Source of the DNA: DATHZQ01 sp965216945
Lineage (GTDB): Bacteria > Actinomycetota > Acidimicrobiia > Spongiisociales > UBA5794
Direction of reading: 5' to 3'
Assembly: GCA_965216945.1 (NCBI GenBank)
Contig: CBDCGU010000003.1
Location: 1,488,001-1,552,000, forward strand
Length of the DNA: 64,000 bases
Under the pieces are notes generated by a model. The model was not told the origin of the DNA. It did no database searches and was given only the letters and a program-made list of their open reading frames with translations. The stretch's first letter is position 1; every line of letters begins with the position of its first letter. This document shows, piece by piece, positions 19,501 through 27,500 of the stretch. Both the position numbers and the translations under genes were made by a program.

Positions 19501-20028
19501 TCAACCCTCGGGACCGAGCACCTCGTCGAAGGCATGAGTTCGCCTGCGGTGTTTGATCTCGCCGGCGATCGCCTCGAGCAGCTCTGCCACGGTCTCCGAC
19601 GCCACGCGGTGCATCACGGTGTGATCGACCAGCGCGCCAACCGGACCGAGCGGCGGGTGGTACTCACCGACGATCGCCAACTCGGTGTCGGTCGGGGTCG
19701 TGGGGAAGGCCTCGAAGTATGCCTCCATCTGCGGAAACAGGTGCTCGCCGTGGGTGGCCCGCCACGCCAGAGGGATCCTCACCGACGGAATGGGTCCCGG
19801 GTGCTCCTCGGCCTCGCCCACCTCCACGGCGGCCTCTGCGGCCATGGCAATGCCGGTGCCGGGCATGTGGGCGGTCAGCTCGATGCGGACCTCGTCGCCC
19901 ACTCGGCGCCCTCCCTTGGCCAGGAGGGCAACCGGGTCGTCGCGGACGATCGCATCGACCAGCAGGTACGGCATGTGCAACCACCGGCACTCGGTGATGC
20001 GGGTCGTTCCGCGATCGCCGTCACTCAT
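19501..20028 (-). CDS. hypothetical protein, possibly SRPBCC-like
   Basis: A 175-residue soluble protein. The C-terminal half (ELAIVGEYHPPLGPVGALVD, then HRVASETVAELLEAIAGEIKH) resembles the last strand and long helix of START/SRPBCC lipid-binding proteins, but the match is weak and I make no functional call. It is convergent with the DUF1876 gene and divergent from the BNR-repeat gene. Confidence 0.55.
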   Translation of the reverse strand: MSDGDRGTTRITECRWLHMPYLLVDAIVRDDPVALLAKGGRRVGDEVRIELTAHMPGTGIAMAAEAAVEVGEAEEHPGPIPSVRIPLAWRATHGEHLFPQMEAYFEAFPTTPTDTELAIVGEYHPPLGPVGALVDHTVMHRVASETVAELLEAIAGEIKHRRRTHAFDEVLGPEG

Positions 20029-20191
20029 CGTAAGGCCCGGCCGGCGAGGATGTCATCCCGTCACGATGCGCACGGTCGCGGCGCCGAGCTAGGGCCGGAG
20101 GTCACGAAGCACCCGTGGCGTGGGACGGTCCGTCGCAACACCGCGGAGCACCGTCGGATAGGCTCCGTGGTTCCCGGCATTGGAGCTTTGG

Positions 20192-21232
20192 ATGACGGTT
20201 GCGCTGGCCATCGGCACCTTGAAGGGTGCGTGGATCGCACGTACTGACGACCACCAGGAATGGGCGGTGGAAGGCCCGTTCCTCAAGGGATGGCAGGTCA
20301 ACACCTTCGGACGCACCCCGAGCGGCGACTACCTGCTCAGCACAGGCAGCACATGGTACGGAGCCGCTCTCCACCGCAGCTCGGACCTCACCACTTGGTC
20401 CCAGATCGTCGACGGGCCGGCCTATGCGGAGGACGCGGGTCGTGCGCTCGAGCAGATCTGGACGCTGGCCGTCGCCGGTGAAGCGATGTTCGCCGGGGTG
20501 GCCCAGGCCGGATTGTTCCGCAGCGACGACGATGGCGAGACGTGGAGCGAGGTCGGCGGCTTCAACGATCACGAGACGCGTCCCGGTTGGCAGCCGGGCT
20601 TGGGTGGGCTGGCCGCACACCGCATCCTCGTCGACGCCGGCGATCCCGACCGGATGTGGGCCGCGGCGTCGGCCGTCGGCGTGTTCGCCAGCGAGGACGG
20701 CGGGGAGAGCTGGGAGCTACGCAACGACGGCGTCACCAAGACGGCGCCGAACGACGACTACGCCGGTATCGGCTACTGCGTCCACTGCCTCGTACACGAC
20801 CCGGCGGAGGCCGATACGATCTGGCGTCAGGACCACTCCGGCGTTTATCGCTCCCGCAATGGGGCCAGGTCATGGGAGAGGATCGAAGCCGGGCTCCCGG
20901 CTCGTTTCGGCTTTCCGGTGGACCGCGATCCGCAAAGCGGCCGTCTCTTCGTACTCCCGCTCGAATCCGACGAGTTCCGCCTGCCCGTCGACGGCGAGTT
21001 CGCCGTGTACGCCAGCGACGACGACGGCGACACCTGGCACCGCGCCGGCGGATGGTCACGACCGGGTCACGACGGCGTGCTGCGCGATGCGATGGCGGTT
21101 GACGGTGTCGGTGGTGTGTACGTCGGTAGTACGGCCGGCCGGGTGGCGATGAGCGGTGACCGGGGCGAGACATGGCGCGAGCTCGATGACGTCTTCCCCC
21201 GCATCACCAGTGTCCACGCCTTCGTGACATGA
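20192..21232 (+). CDS. BNR/Asp-box beta-propeller protein
   Basis: The 346-residue product has at least five Asp-box repeats: RSDDDGETWSEV, ASEDGGESWELR, RSRNGARSWERI, ASDDDGDTWHRA and MSGDRGETWREL. These mark blades of a sialidase/Vps10-type beta-propeller. No signal peptide is seen, so it is probably cytoplasmic, unlike true sialidases; sialidase catalytic residues cannot be assigned. Its stop overlaps the MoaD/ThiS-like gene start by 4 bp. GGAG before ATG 20192 supports that start. Confidence 0.8.
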   Translation: MTVALAIGTLKGAWIARTDDHQEWAVEGPFLKGWQVNTFGRTPSGDYLLSTGSTWYGAALHRSSDLTTWSQIVDGPAYAEDAGRALEQIWTLAVAGEAMFAGVAQAGLFRSDDDGETWSEVGGFNDHETRPGWQPGLGGLAAHRILVDAGDPDRMWAAASAVGVFASEDGGESWELRNDGVTKTAPNDDYAGIGYCVHCLVHDPAEADTIWRQDHSGVYRSRNGARSWERIEAGLPARFGFPVDRDPQSGRLFVLPLESDEFRLPVDGEFAVYASDDDGDTWHRAGGWSRPGHDGVLRDAMAVDGVGGVYVGSTAGRVAMSGDRGETWRELDDVFPRITSVHAFVT

Positions 21233-21498
21233 CGGCTGCGGTGACGGTGACGTTGCCGCGGATGCTCGCCGACCTCGTGGGGAGCGAGCGGCGCTTCGCC
21301 ACCAACGGCGCAACGGTCGGCGACGTTCTCCACGCGGTCACGACACGCCACCCGGAGCTGTCGGTCCACCTGTTCGATGAGCAAGGCGTCATCCGGCAGC
21401 ACGTATCGGTGTTCCGCAACGACCACATGGCTGAGCCCGAGGCCGCGGTGGACGACGGCGACCGGATCGTGATCCTGCAGGCGGTCAGCGGAGGTTGA
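21229..21498 (+). CDS. MoaD/ThiS-family ubiquitin-like sulfur carrier
   Basis: The 89-residue product has a beta-grasp pattern (VTVTLPRMLADLVG, ATVGDVLHAVTTRHPELSVHLF, DGDRIVILQAVSGG) and ends in Gly-Gly, the C-terminus adenylated and thiocarboxylated in MoaD/ThiS carriers. It starts at ATG 21229 inside the propeller gene's stop (ATGA). No MoeB/ThiF activating enzyme is nearby, so its acceptor pathway is unknown. Confidence 0.85.
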   Translation: MTAAVTVTLPRMLADLVGSERRFATNGATVGDVLHAVTTRHPELSVHLFDEQGVIRQHVSVFRNDHMAEPEAAVDDGDRIVILQAVSGG

Positions 21499-21500
21499 GG

Positions 21501-21533
21501 GAGGCCGGCGCCCCGACCGCCAGGGTCGGCCTC
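21501..21533. terminator. hairpin between convergent genes
   Basis: GAGGCCG at 21501-21507 pairs with CGGCCTC at 21527-21533. It lies between the stop of the MoaD-like gene and the stop of the DUF4230 gene and could serve both. Confidence 0.45.
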
Positions 21534-21543
21534 TCCGCAGCGC

Positions 21544-22170
21544 CTACGGCGTCGGTGGGGCGTCGAGGAACACGACGTCCGTGTAACCGAGGCCCATGAG
21601 GAACTCGGTGAGCGTCGCTCGGGCGTTCTCATCCGCCAGGTCGAGGATCCCCCGGTCGAGGGCGCCCTGCAACAGCACCTCTTGAGCCACCGCGCGGGCA
21701 TCAGACTCGAGCTGAGCATCGCCCTTGGTGAAGAGACCGGTATCCCGGTCATACACCTGGGTCTGGTCCTCGTCCACCTCGATGAACTGGATCTCAGGGC
21801 TGGGCATCTGGATGGTGACCGTGCCGGTGGCCTCGTCGACCTCGAAGTCCTCGACGGTCATACGATCGAAGTCCACGCCGGCGCCGATGCGGGCGACTGC
21901 AAACAGGAAGATCTTGTCGCCGCGCGCCCAGTTGAGCCAACCCGCGTCATTGCCCTTCTCGACCGTCGTGTACTCGACCATCTCGACGGTCGTGAGATCG
22001 GCGACTGCTTGAACGCTCTCCACGACGCTCGGTCCCACCTGCGTGTACTCGGTCGAGCCAAACGGGTTGAAGAACCCCGTGGCGGCGCCGATGAAGAAAG
22101 CGCCGACCACCAGCACGGCAGCGATGACCGCACCGCTGAACCGACTGGACGCAGATCGTTCGATGGCCAC
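21544..22170 (-). CDS. DUF4230 membrane-anchored protein
   Basis: The 208-residue product has an N-terminal membrane anchor (FSGAVIAAVLVVGAFFIGAATGFF) and an extracytoplasmic domain resembling DUF4230 (VVESVQAVADLTTVEMVEYTTVEKGND, KIFLFAVARIGAGVDFDRM, VTIQMPSPEI). Function is unknown. GTG 22170 has AGGAGA 6 nt upstream and places the anchor at the expected distance; the frame from 22302 overlaps the padR promoter. Divergent from padR. Confidence 0.75.
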   Translation of the reverse strand: MAIERSASSRFSGAVIAAVLVVGAFFIGAATGFFNPFGSTEYTQVGPSVVESVQAVADLTTVEMVEYTTVEKGNDAGWLNWARGDKIFLFAVARIGAGVDFDRMTVEDFEVDEATGTVTIQMPSPEIQFIEVDEDQTQVYDRDTGLFTKGDAQLESDARAVAQEVLLQGALDRGILDLADENARATLTEFLMGLGYTDVVFLDAPPTP

Positions 22171-22264
22171 GGCTCTCCTGTCGATTGGCCCCGCCCTTCC
22201 CCCACTTGGACCCGCGACCCTACCCAACAGTTTCAAGTAACCGACAAGGGGAGCGGAAATCCTC

Positions 22265-22341
22265 TTGAAATCGACACCGAGGTCGATTAGGATGCTACGC
22301 AAGGTAGCCGGGAAACCAGGGTAATTGGGAAACCATGGTAA
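22265..22341 (+). promoter_or_regulatory. padR promoter with tandem direct repeats
   Basis: TTGAAA (22265-22270) and TAGGAT (22288-22293) are separated by 17 bp. Just downstream, GGGAAACCAGGGTAA (22310-22324) and GGGAAACCATGGTAA (22327-22341) are direct repeats 17 bp apart. Their position over the start of the transcript suits a repressor site, possibly for PadR itself. Confidence 0.55.
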
Positions 22342-22395
22342 CCGGCCTTACAAGACAATGGTGGAGTCGAGATGCAGTTCGACGAGGAATAGACC

Positions 22396-22734
22396 GTGGA
22401 CCACAGTTCCCAGCTGCTCAAGGGCGTCCTCGACATGTGCCTTCTGGCCATCATCTCGGAGGAGCCCAGCTACGGATACGAGATGGTCGACAAGCTGCAG
22501 GACAAGGGCCTGGAGCTGGTGAGCGAGGGCAGCATCTATCCGCTGCTCAGCCGCTTGCAGAAGAAGGGCTTCATCGAGGGCTACTTCGTCGAGTCGACGG
22601 GGGGGCCCCCGAGGAAGTACTACCGCATCGCTCCCGCCGGCAGGCACCGGCTGGACGAGTGGTCGGCGGAATGGCGCCGGCTGTCACGAGGTGTCGAGGA
22701 GGTGCTGAATGGAGGTGAACATGGCGCACGATGA
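22396..22734 (+). CDS. PadR-family transcriptional regulator
   Basis: The 112-residue protein is a winged-helix regulator of the PadR family. The pattern is LLKGVLDMCLLAIISEEPSYGYEMVDKL, SEGSIYPLLSRLQKKGFIEGYFVESTGGPPRKYYRIAPAGR, then a short C-terminal helix, as in PadR-s2 proteins. GTG 22396 follows GAGGAA. Its stop overlaps the next gene, as is usual for PadR genes paired with a small helical membrane protein. Confidence 0.9.
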   Translation: MDHSSQLLKGVLDMCLLAIISEEPSYGYEMVDKLQDKGLELVSEGSIYPLLSRLQKKGFIEGYFVESTGGPPRKYYRIAPAGRHRLDEWSAEWRRLSRGVEEVLNGGEHGAR

Positions 22735-23524
22735 CACGATGCAGCGCATCGCGGAGGAGTGCGAGGCGTACTGGGTCGAGACCCGCGTTCCCGCCTATGC
22801 CATGCCACAGCTCCGCAGCGAGCTGGCGGTGCGGCTCGAACACGCCGCCGCCAGGGGCCGATCGCTCCGCCGCGTGACCGGCAGGGACGTCTCCATGTTC
22901 GCCGAGTCGATGGCGTCGCGCTATCGAATCCCCCCACCGGCCCACCCACCGCAGGCGCCATCGGCTCGCGCCTACCAGCGATACATCGACTTCTTTCCTG
23001 CCTACGGATGGCTCGTACCCGTTGTCCTTTTTGCGATTCTGTTGATGATGTTCGGCCCAAAGGAGGATCAAGTGGAAGATCCAGATTTCTGGCGATGGCT
23101 CTGGCTTGGCATCGCCGTGGTGCTCGGAGTCGGCGAAATGGTCACTGCCGGCTTCTTCATGCTGCCGTTTGCGATCGGAGCCGCCGTGGCGGCTCTGCTG
23201 GCTTGGGCGGATGTGACGCTCACCGTGCAGTTGATCGTCTTCATCGGCGTGTCCCTCGTCGCGCTCTTCGCCTTGCGGAGGTTTGCCTGGAGTGACCGGG
23301 AGCCCTCCTACCCCGTCGGCGTGAAGAGGTTCGTGGACGCCCGCGCCGTCGTCACCGACACGATCGACCCCATGGCCGGCAAAGGCCGCGTCCGATTGGG
23401 TCGGGGAGAGAGGTGGAGTGCAACCACCGTGACCGGAGAGCGGGTCGAGCCGGGTGTGGTGGTCCGCGTCGTCGAGGTCAAGGGCAGCCACCTCGTCGTC
23501 GAACCCGTCGACGACGCCGGCTGA
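22721..23524 (+). CDS. helical PadR-partner domain fused to NfeD-like membrane protein
   Basis: The 267-residue frame joins two units. Residues 1-~75 form a charged helical domain like the HAAS-type partners encoded next to PadR genes, followed by one hydrophobic segment (YGWLVPVVLFAILLMMF). From residue 118 (VEDPDFWRWLWLGIAVVLG) it is an NfeD-like protein with three membrane segments and a C-terminal OB-fold (GKGRVRLGRGERWSATTV, GVVVRVVEVKGSHLVVEP). GGAGGTG precedes ATG 22721. A near-perfect Shine-Dalgarno and GTG at the junction suggests that NfeD can also be made separately. The next gene is an SPFH protein, the standard NfeD partner. Confidence 0.8.
   Translation: MAHDDTMQRIAEECEAYWVETRVPAYAMPQLRSELAVRLEHAAARGRSLRRVTGRDVSMFAESMASRYRIPPPAHPPQAPSARAYQRYIDFFPAYGWLVPVVLFAILLMMFGPKEDQVEDPDFWRWLWLGIAVVLGVGEMVTAGFFMLPFAIGAAVAALLAWADVTLTVQLIVFIGVSLVALFALRRFAWSDREPSYPVGVKRFVDARAVVTDTIDPMAGKGRVRLGRGERWSATTVTGERVEPGVVVRVVEVKGSHLVVEPVDDAG
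23059..23074 (+). promoter_or_regulatory. internal ribosome-binding site for NfeD part
   Basis: AAAGGAGG at 23059-23066 lies 5 nt before GTG 23072, in frame with residue 118 of the fusion. It would start a 150-residue NfeD of normal size. Confidence 0.6.
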
Positions 23525-23598
23525 GTGCCCCGGGGGAACCCCCGGCGGCATCACCGAGAAGCTTGGAAGAGACAGACAGAAAGAGATAGGAGAAGGAC

Positions 23599-24537
23599 AT
23601 GGCAGCTGCCGCAATCATCCTGATTGCGTTCATCGTCATCCTGGTTGTCTACGTCGGCCTCGGTCTGAAGATCGTGCGCCAGTACGAGGCAGGTCTTGTC
23701 GAGCGATTCGGCAAGTACCGGGAGACACTGGACCCGGGACTGCACCTCATCGTCCCGTTCATCGACCGGATACGCCGGGTCGACATGCGGGAGATCGTCG
23801 TCGACGTCCCCCCGCAGGAAGTGATCACGAAGGACAATGTCGTCGTCACCGTCGACGCCGTCGTGTACTACCAGGCCACCGACCCCGTGAAGCTGGTGTA
23901 CAACGTGCAGAACTTCGTGCTGGCCGCAACCAAGCTGGCCCAGACCAACCTGCGTAACGTGGTCGGCGACCTCGACCTGGACGATGCGCTCACGTCCCGT
24001 GAGACGATCAACGCCCAGCTGCGCGAGATCCTCGACGAAGCCACCGATGTGTGGGGCACCAAGGTCGTGCGCGTCGAGATCCAGCGCATCGATCCGCCGG
24101 CGGACGTCACCGACGCCATGCACCGGCAGATGAAGGCGGAGCGCGATCGCCGTGCCGTCGTCACCGAGGCCGAGGGCGACAAACGCTCCAAGATCCTCCA
24201 AGCCGAGGGTGTGAAGCAGTCGCGGATCCTCGAGGCCGAGGGTCAGGCCGAAGCCATCAAGCAGGTTGCCGAAGCCGAGCGCTTCCAGAAGGAGACGGTC
24301 GCCGAAGGCGAAGGCCGTGCCATCGAGCGGGTCTTCGGCGCCATCCACACCGGCGATCCGAGCCCGGACCTGATTGCGATCCGGTACCTGGAGGCTCTGC
24401 GGGAGATCGCAGACGGGCAGGCGACGAAGATCTTCATGCCCATGGAGATGAGCGGCATTCTCAGCTCCGTCGGTGCCATCGGCGAGATCTTCAACCAGCC
24501 TCCGACGGACGGCAACGGCAGGCGCCCCCAAGGCTGA
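23599..24537 (+). CDS. SPFH/Band 7 stomatin-like membrane protein
   Basis: The 312-residue protein has an N-terminal membrane anchor (AAAIILIAFIVILVVYVGLG), then a Band 7 domain (QYEAGLVERFGKYRETLDPGLHLIVPFIDRI; key words VERFGKY and PGLH) and a coiled-coil tail rich in Ala/Glu/Lys (LQAEGVKQSRILEAEGQAEA). It is of the slipin/QmcA type, which oligomerises in membrane microdomains with NfeD. It follows the NfeD fusion by 74 nt. GGAG precedes ATG 23599. Confidence 0.93.
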   Translation: MAAAAIILIAFIVILVVYVGLGLKIVRQYEAGLVERFGKYRETLDPGLHLIVPFIDRIRRVDMREIVVDVPPQEVITKDNVVVTVDAVVYYQATDPVKLVYNVQNFVLAATKLAQTNLRNVVGDLDLDDALTSRETINAQLREILDEATDVWGTKVVRVEIQRIDPPADVTDAMHRQMKAERDRRAVVTEAEGDKRSKILQAEGVKQSRILEAEGQAEAIKQVAEAERFQKETVAEGEGRAIERVFGAIHTGDPSPDLIAIRYLEALREIADGQATKIFMPMEMSGILSSVGAIGEIFNQPPTDGNGRRPQG

Positions 24538-24558
24538 CGAACCGCCACCGGCACACTC

Positions 24559-24586
24559 CGAGGGGGCCCGTCGCCGGGCCCCCTCG
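24559..24586 (+). terminator. 12-bp hairpin after SPFH gene
   Basis: CGAGGGGGCCCG and CGGGCCCCCTCG pair perfectly around a TCGC loop, starting 21 nt past the stop. No T-run follows. Confidence 0.75.
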
Positions 24587-24618
24587 TCGCATGTGGAGTT
24601 CGTGGTGACGCGATCCGC

Positions 24619-25452
24619 TCAGGCGGTGTGCGATGGTTCCTCCGCCTCGCGCCTGCGCACCTGCGGCTCGCCGCGGCGCTGCCGGGCGACGATGATCGCG
24701 CCGCCCAGCAGCGTCGCCCCGATGGCGACCCATGCGTTGCGGGACAGTCCGAGGAGGCGGAAGGTGGTGTCGGTGCGCAGCAGTTCCGTGAGGAACCGGA
24801 TAGACCCATACATCATCAGGTAGACACCGATCGCCGAGCCCCGCGCCAGCGTGCCGCGGTGCTCGAGCCAGCGAATCGTCGGTATGAGCACGAAGACGTT
24901 CCACATCGACTCGTAGAGGAACGTCGGGTGGAACGTCGAGAAGCCCAGGTATTCGGCGGGACGGTTGGCAGCATCGATCTCCAGCCCCCAGGGGAGTTCG
25001 GTCGGAGTGCCGAATAGCTCCTGATTGAAGTAGTTGCCCCACCGCCCGATGGCCTGCGCCACCGGGAGGCCAACGGCCGCGGCATCGGCGAATGCCCACG
25101 GGTCGCCGCCGAGCCGGCGCAGCATCACCACCGCGGTGATTGCGCCGACGGTGAGCCCGCCGAAGAGGGCCAGCCCGCCCTCCCAGAGGAAGAAGACCGC
25201 ATACCATCGCCCCTCGAAGCGGGCGAGATGGGTCGAGACGTAGGCGAGCCGGGCGCCGATGAATCCCAGCACGACCGTCCACACGATCACCCGGTCCAGG
25301 GTCGAGGCGTCCTCGCCGAATCGTTCGTAGCGCCGGTTGATGATCCAGGCGGCAGCAAGCACGCCCACCGCGATCAGGATCCCGTAGACGTGGATGGTGA
25401 GCGGACCGAGCTCGAACTGGCTGACCGCCGGCGAGGGGATGGAGGCGAGCAT
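24619..25452 (-). CDS. lgt: prolipoprotein diacylglyceryl transferase Lgt
   Basis: The 277-residue polytopic membrane enzyme transfers diacylglycerol to the lipobox cysteine of prolipoproteins. The Lgt signature is intact: IGRWGNYFNQELFG at ~135-148, with Arg137, Asn140 and Glu145. The first segment (FELGPLTIHVYGILIAVG) and GARLAYVSTH also fit. ATG 25452 overlaps the VOC gene stop by 1 nt. A much longer upstream frame is an artefact overlapping VOC and the second lgt. Confidence 0.93.
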   Translation of the reverse strand: MLASIPSPAVSQFELGPLTIHVYGILIAVGVLAAAWIINRRYERFGEDASTLDRVIVWTVVLGFIGARLAYVSTHLARFEGRWYAVFFLWEGGLALFGGLTVGAITAVVMLRRLGGDPWAFADAAAVGLPVAQAIGRWGNYFNQELFGTPTELPWGLEIDAANRPAEYLGFSTFHPTFLYESMWNVFVLIPTIRWLEHRGTLARGSAIGVYLMMYGSIRFLTELLRTDTTFRLLGLSRNAWVAIGATLLGGAIIVARQRRGEPQVRRREAEEPSHTA

Positions 25453-25811
25453 CAGCCTGGGCGGCGCCGCCGGGCGCTCAGACCGATGCGATTCCCGTCG
25501 GGATCGCGCAACGCGGCGAGCCGGTCTCCCCACGGCTTGTCGACCGGTGCGTAGATGACCTCCGCCCCCTCCGCAACGAACCGGGCGAAGGAGGCATCGA
25601 CGTCGTCGACACGAAACCACAAAGACACCGCCGCAGCGCCCGGCGGCGGCTCGGCAACCTCGTCGATCCCGAGGTACACGGCACCGACCTGGAAGCCGAT
25701 GTGGCCGGGTGCCCGCTCCGGCTCGCCAAGACCGAGGCTCCGGCGGTACCACGCAGCGAGACGCTCGCCATCGGCGGTGAAGATGATGACGGTGTCGAGG
25801 TAGGCGCCCAC
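25452..25811 (-). CDS. VOC/glyoxalase-superfamily protein
   Basis: The 119-residue product is a single VOC unit with two beta-alpha-beta-beta-beta modules: VIIFTADGERLAAWYRRSLGL, then VSLWFRVDDVDASFARFVAEGAEV and LRDPDGNRIGLS. Metal ligands cannot be assigned firmly. GTG start at 25811. It sits 3 nt after the lgt-like gene and overlaps lgt, so the three form one operon. Confidence 0.85.
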   Translation of the reverse strand: MGAYLDTVIIFTADGERLAAWYRRSLGLGEPERAPGHIGFQVGAVYLGIDEVAEPPPGAAAVSLWFRVDDVDASFARFVAEGAEVIYAPVDKPWGDRLAALRDPDGNRIGLSARRRRPG

Positions 25812-25814
25812 GGT

Positions 25815-26849
25815 TCAGTCGTCGGAGGGAGCGGCCTCGATCGTGCCGTCGGAGTCGAGAGGTGCCTCGGCGCGCCCCGTTGCGGACTCCCCTGTGTCGA
25901 CGTCCGCACCCGATGCGGGCTCCTCGGCCTCGCCGGCCGTCTCGGCCTGGTAGATCGCATCCTGCTCGGGCGTCACGGTCGGGTTGCGACGCCACCACAG
26001 CAACAACAGCACACCGATCGCCGCCGCCGCCAGCGCCCCCCATTGACTGCCGGTGAACGGCCCCATCACCGAGTCGGCGATGGCCTCGACCACCGTTCCG
26101 TCGTTGAGTACCACCCCGTCGCGAGCGGCGCCGAGCCGGGTGAAATCGATGAGGAAACGCTGCACGCCGTACCAGATGGCCCAGAAGGCGAAGAGCTGGC
26201 CGTAGTGGCGGGTCTTCCACACCCGCTGCAGCCAGAGGATCACGACGAGCAGCACCGCCGCACCGATCATGTCGTAGAGCGCCGTGTGATGGTATGTCCC
26301 GCAAATACCGTCGATGGCTTGCTCGGTGGTGCACTCCAAGATGTCGTGCTGCGGCGACACGTCGTGGCCCGGCTTGATGGTGAATCCGAGGAAGAAGTCG
26401 GTCGTGCTGCCGAGATGCTCGACGATGGCGAGATCGCCGATGCGCCCGATGACCGCCCCGATGGCGAGCCCGGCAGCGGCCAGGTCGAGGGTCACCGGCA
26501 CCTGGAGACGCAACATCCGCATCCGCAACGCCCCGATCAGGATCCCGCCTGCGTAGCCGCCGAGGATGCTGTAGTCGCCGGCGATGCTGATGGCATCGTC
26601 GAGTCCATAGCCGGGGTCGCCAATGTGCGCCGGGACCGTGAAGAAGCGAGCGCCGAGCACCGAAGCCACGAGCGCCCAGGTGAGGACTGACGCGATCTTG
26701 TCCGTGTCGAAACCACGGCCACGGGCTTCCCGCACCATCAAGACTGCGCCGACGACGAACCCGATGCCGGCGAACAGACCGTGCAAAGACAGGTTCAGCG
26801 GACCGAGCTCGAAGATGGGTATCGGGGGGTAGGAGATGCCAGCGAGCAT
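25815..26849 (-). CDS. divergent Lgt-like membrane protein
   Basis: The 344-residue protein follows the Lgt fold (FELGPLNLSLHGLFAGIGF, GARFFTVPAHIGDPG, IWYGVQRFLIDFTR) but its signature reads IGRIGDLAIVEHLG at ~134-147: the conserved Asn of GRxGN is Asp and the NxE segment is altered. An extra Cys-containing loop (DILECTTEQAIDGICGTYHH) and a disordered acidic C-terminal tail of ~55 residues are unusual. It may have a changed substrate or be inactive. ATG 26849 is chosen; the frame from 26966 adds no family sequence. Confidence 0.8.
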   Translation of the reverse strand: MLAGISYPPIPIFELGPLNLSLHGLFAGIGFVVGAVLMVREARGRGFDTDKIASVLTWALVASVLGARFFTVPAHIGDPGYGLDDAISIAGDYSILGGYAGGILIGALRMRMLRLQVPVTLDLAAAGLAIGAVIGRIGDLAIVEHLGSTTDFFLGFTIKPGHDVSPQHDILECTTEQAIDGICGTYHHTALYDMIGAAVLLVVILWLQRVWKTRHYGQLFAFWAIWYGVQRFLIDFTRLGAARDGVVLNDGTVVEAIADSVMGPFTGSQWGALAAAAIGVLLLLWWRRNPTVTPEQDAIYQAETAGEAEEPASGADVDTGESATGRAEAPLDSDGTIEAAPSDD

Positions 26850-26962
26850 GCCGGCCAGCTTATCGGCGCGTGGGAGACATACCGTGCGCGGCTCCCCGAT
26901 CGGGGCTCCCCCGCCGCAGGCGCCGGCAGGGTGCGGAGCAAGCCCGAGAGTTGGTTCGGCAG

Positions 26963-26989
26963 ACAACGTCCCATCGTCCGGGACATTGT
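26963..26989. repeat. inverted repeat between divergent units
   Basis: ACAACGTCCC and GGGACATTGT are complementary at 9 of 10 positions around a 7-nt spacer. It lies between the start of the Lgt-like gene and the stop of the AhpD-like gene and could be either an operator for the former or a terminator for the latter. Confidence 0.45.
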
Positions 26990-27025
26990 TGCTTCATCGG
27001 TCACCGAACCCCTTTCCGCACCGTG

Positions 27026-27370
27026 TTAGACCTCCTCGGCGAACTCCTTGTAGGCGACCCAAGCCCGCGGACCGTAGATGGTGGCCGGGCCACCGCCCAT
27101 CTGGATCGTGACTGCGATCGTCTCCGCAACCTCTTCCGGTGTCGCCCCCTTACGGGCCGCACTGCGCGCATGCGCCGCGATGCAGCCGTCGCAGTTGTCG
27201 TGGATGGCCACGGCGAGTGCGATCAACTCCTTGATCCTGCCGGGCAGCGCCCCGTCCTGGTACGTCGCCCGGTGCACCTGGGCAAACCCTGCATACACAT
27301 CGCCGATGTGCCGGCGCAGCTCCCGCGTGTGCTCGTGAATCGACTTCAGCAGCTCTTTGTTCTGTCCCAT
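27026..27370 (-). CDS. carboxymuconolactone decarboxylase/AhpD-family protein
   Basis: The 114-residue helical protein carries the AhpD-type redox motif CDGCIAAHARSA: Cys60, Cys63 and His67, with Glu48 upstream (RIKELIALAVAI). Such proteins act as small peroxidase or disulfide reductase partners. GAGGA precedes ATG 27370. A longer frame upstream overlaps the divergent M20 gene. A TGTCCGGACA palindrome at 27390-27399 lies in its upstream region. Confidence 0.88.
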   Translation of the reverse strand: MGQNKELLKSIHEHTRELRRHIGDVYAGFAQVHRATYQDGALPGRIKELIALAVAIHDNCDGCIAAHARSAARKGATPEEVAETIAVTIQMGGGPATIYGPRAWVAYKEFAEEV

Positions 27371-27500
27371 GTGTCCTCGTCCTGTCGTTTGTCCGGACAT
27401 TGTCGGAGAGTACGAGGACCGGCCGTGAGGGCCGAGAGTCCCTGATCGAGGCGTCTCCGGGACATCTACCCTGCCCGCGTCGACACAGAAAGGCGATGAC

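Noticed and set aside
24619..26334. A 571-codon minus frame spanning lgt, VOC and part of the second lgt
   Set aside because: Only its last 277 codons are Lgt. The rest is Arg/Gly-rich shadow sequence over better-supported genes.
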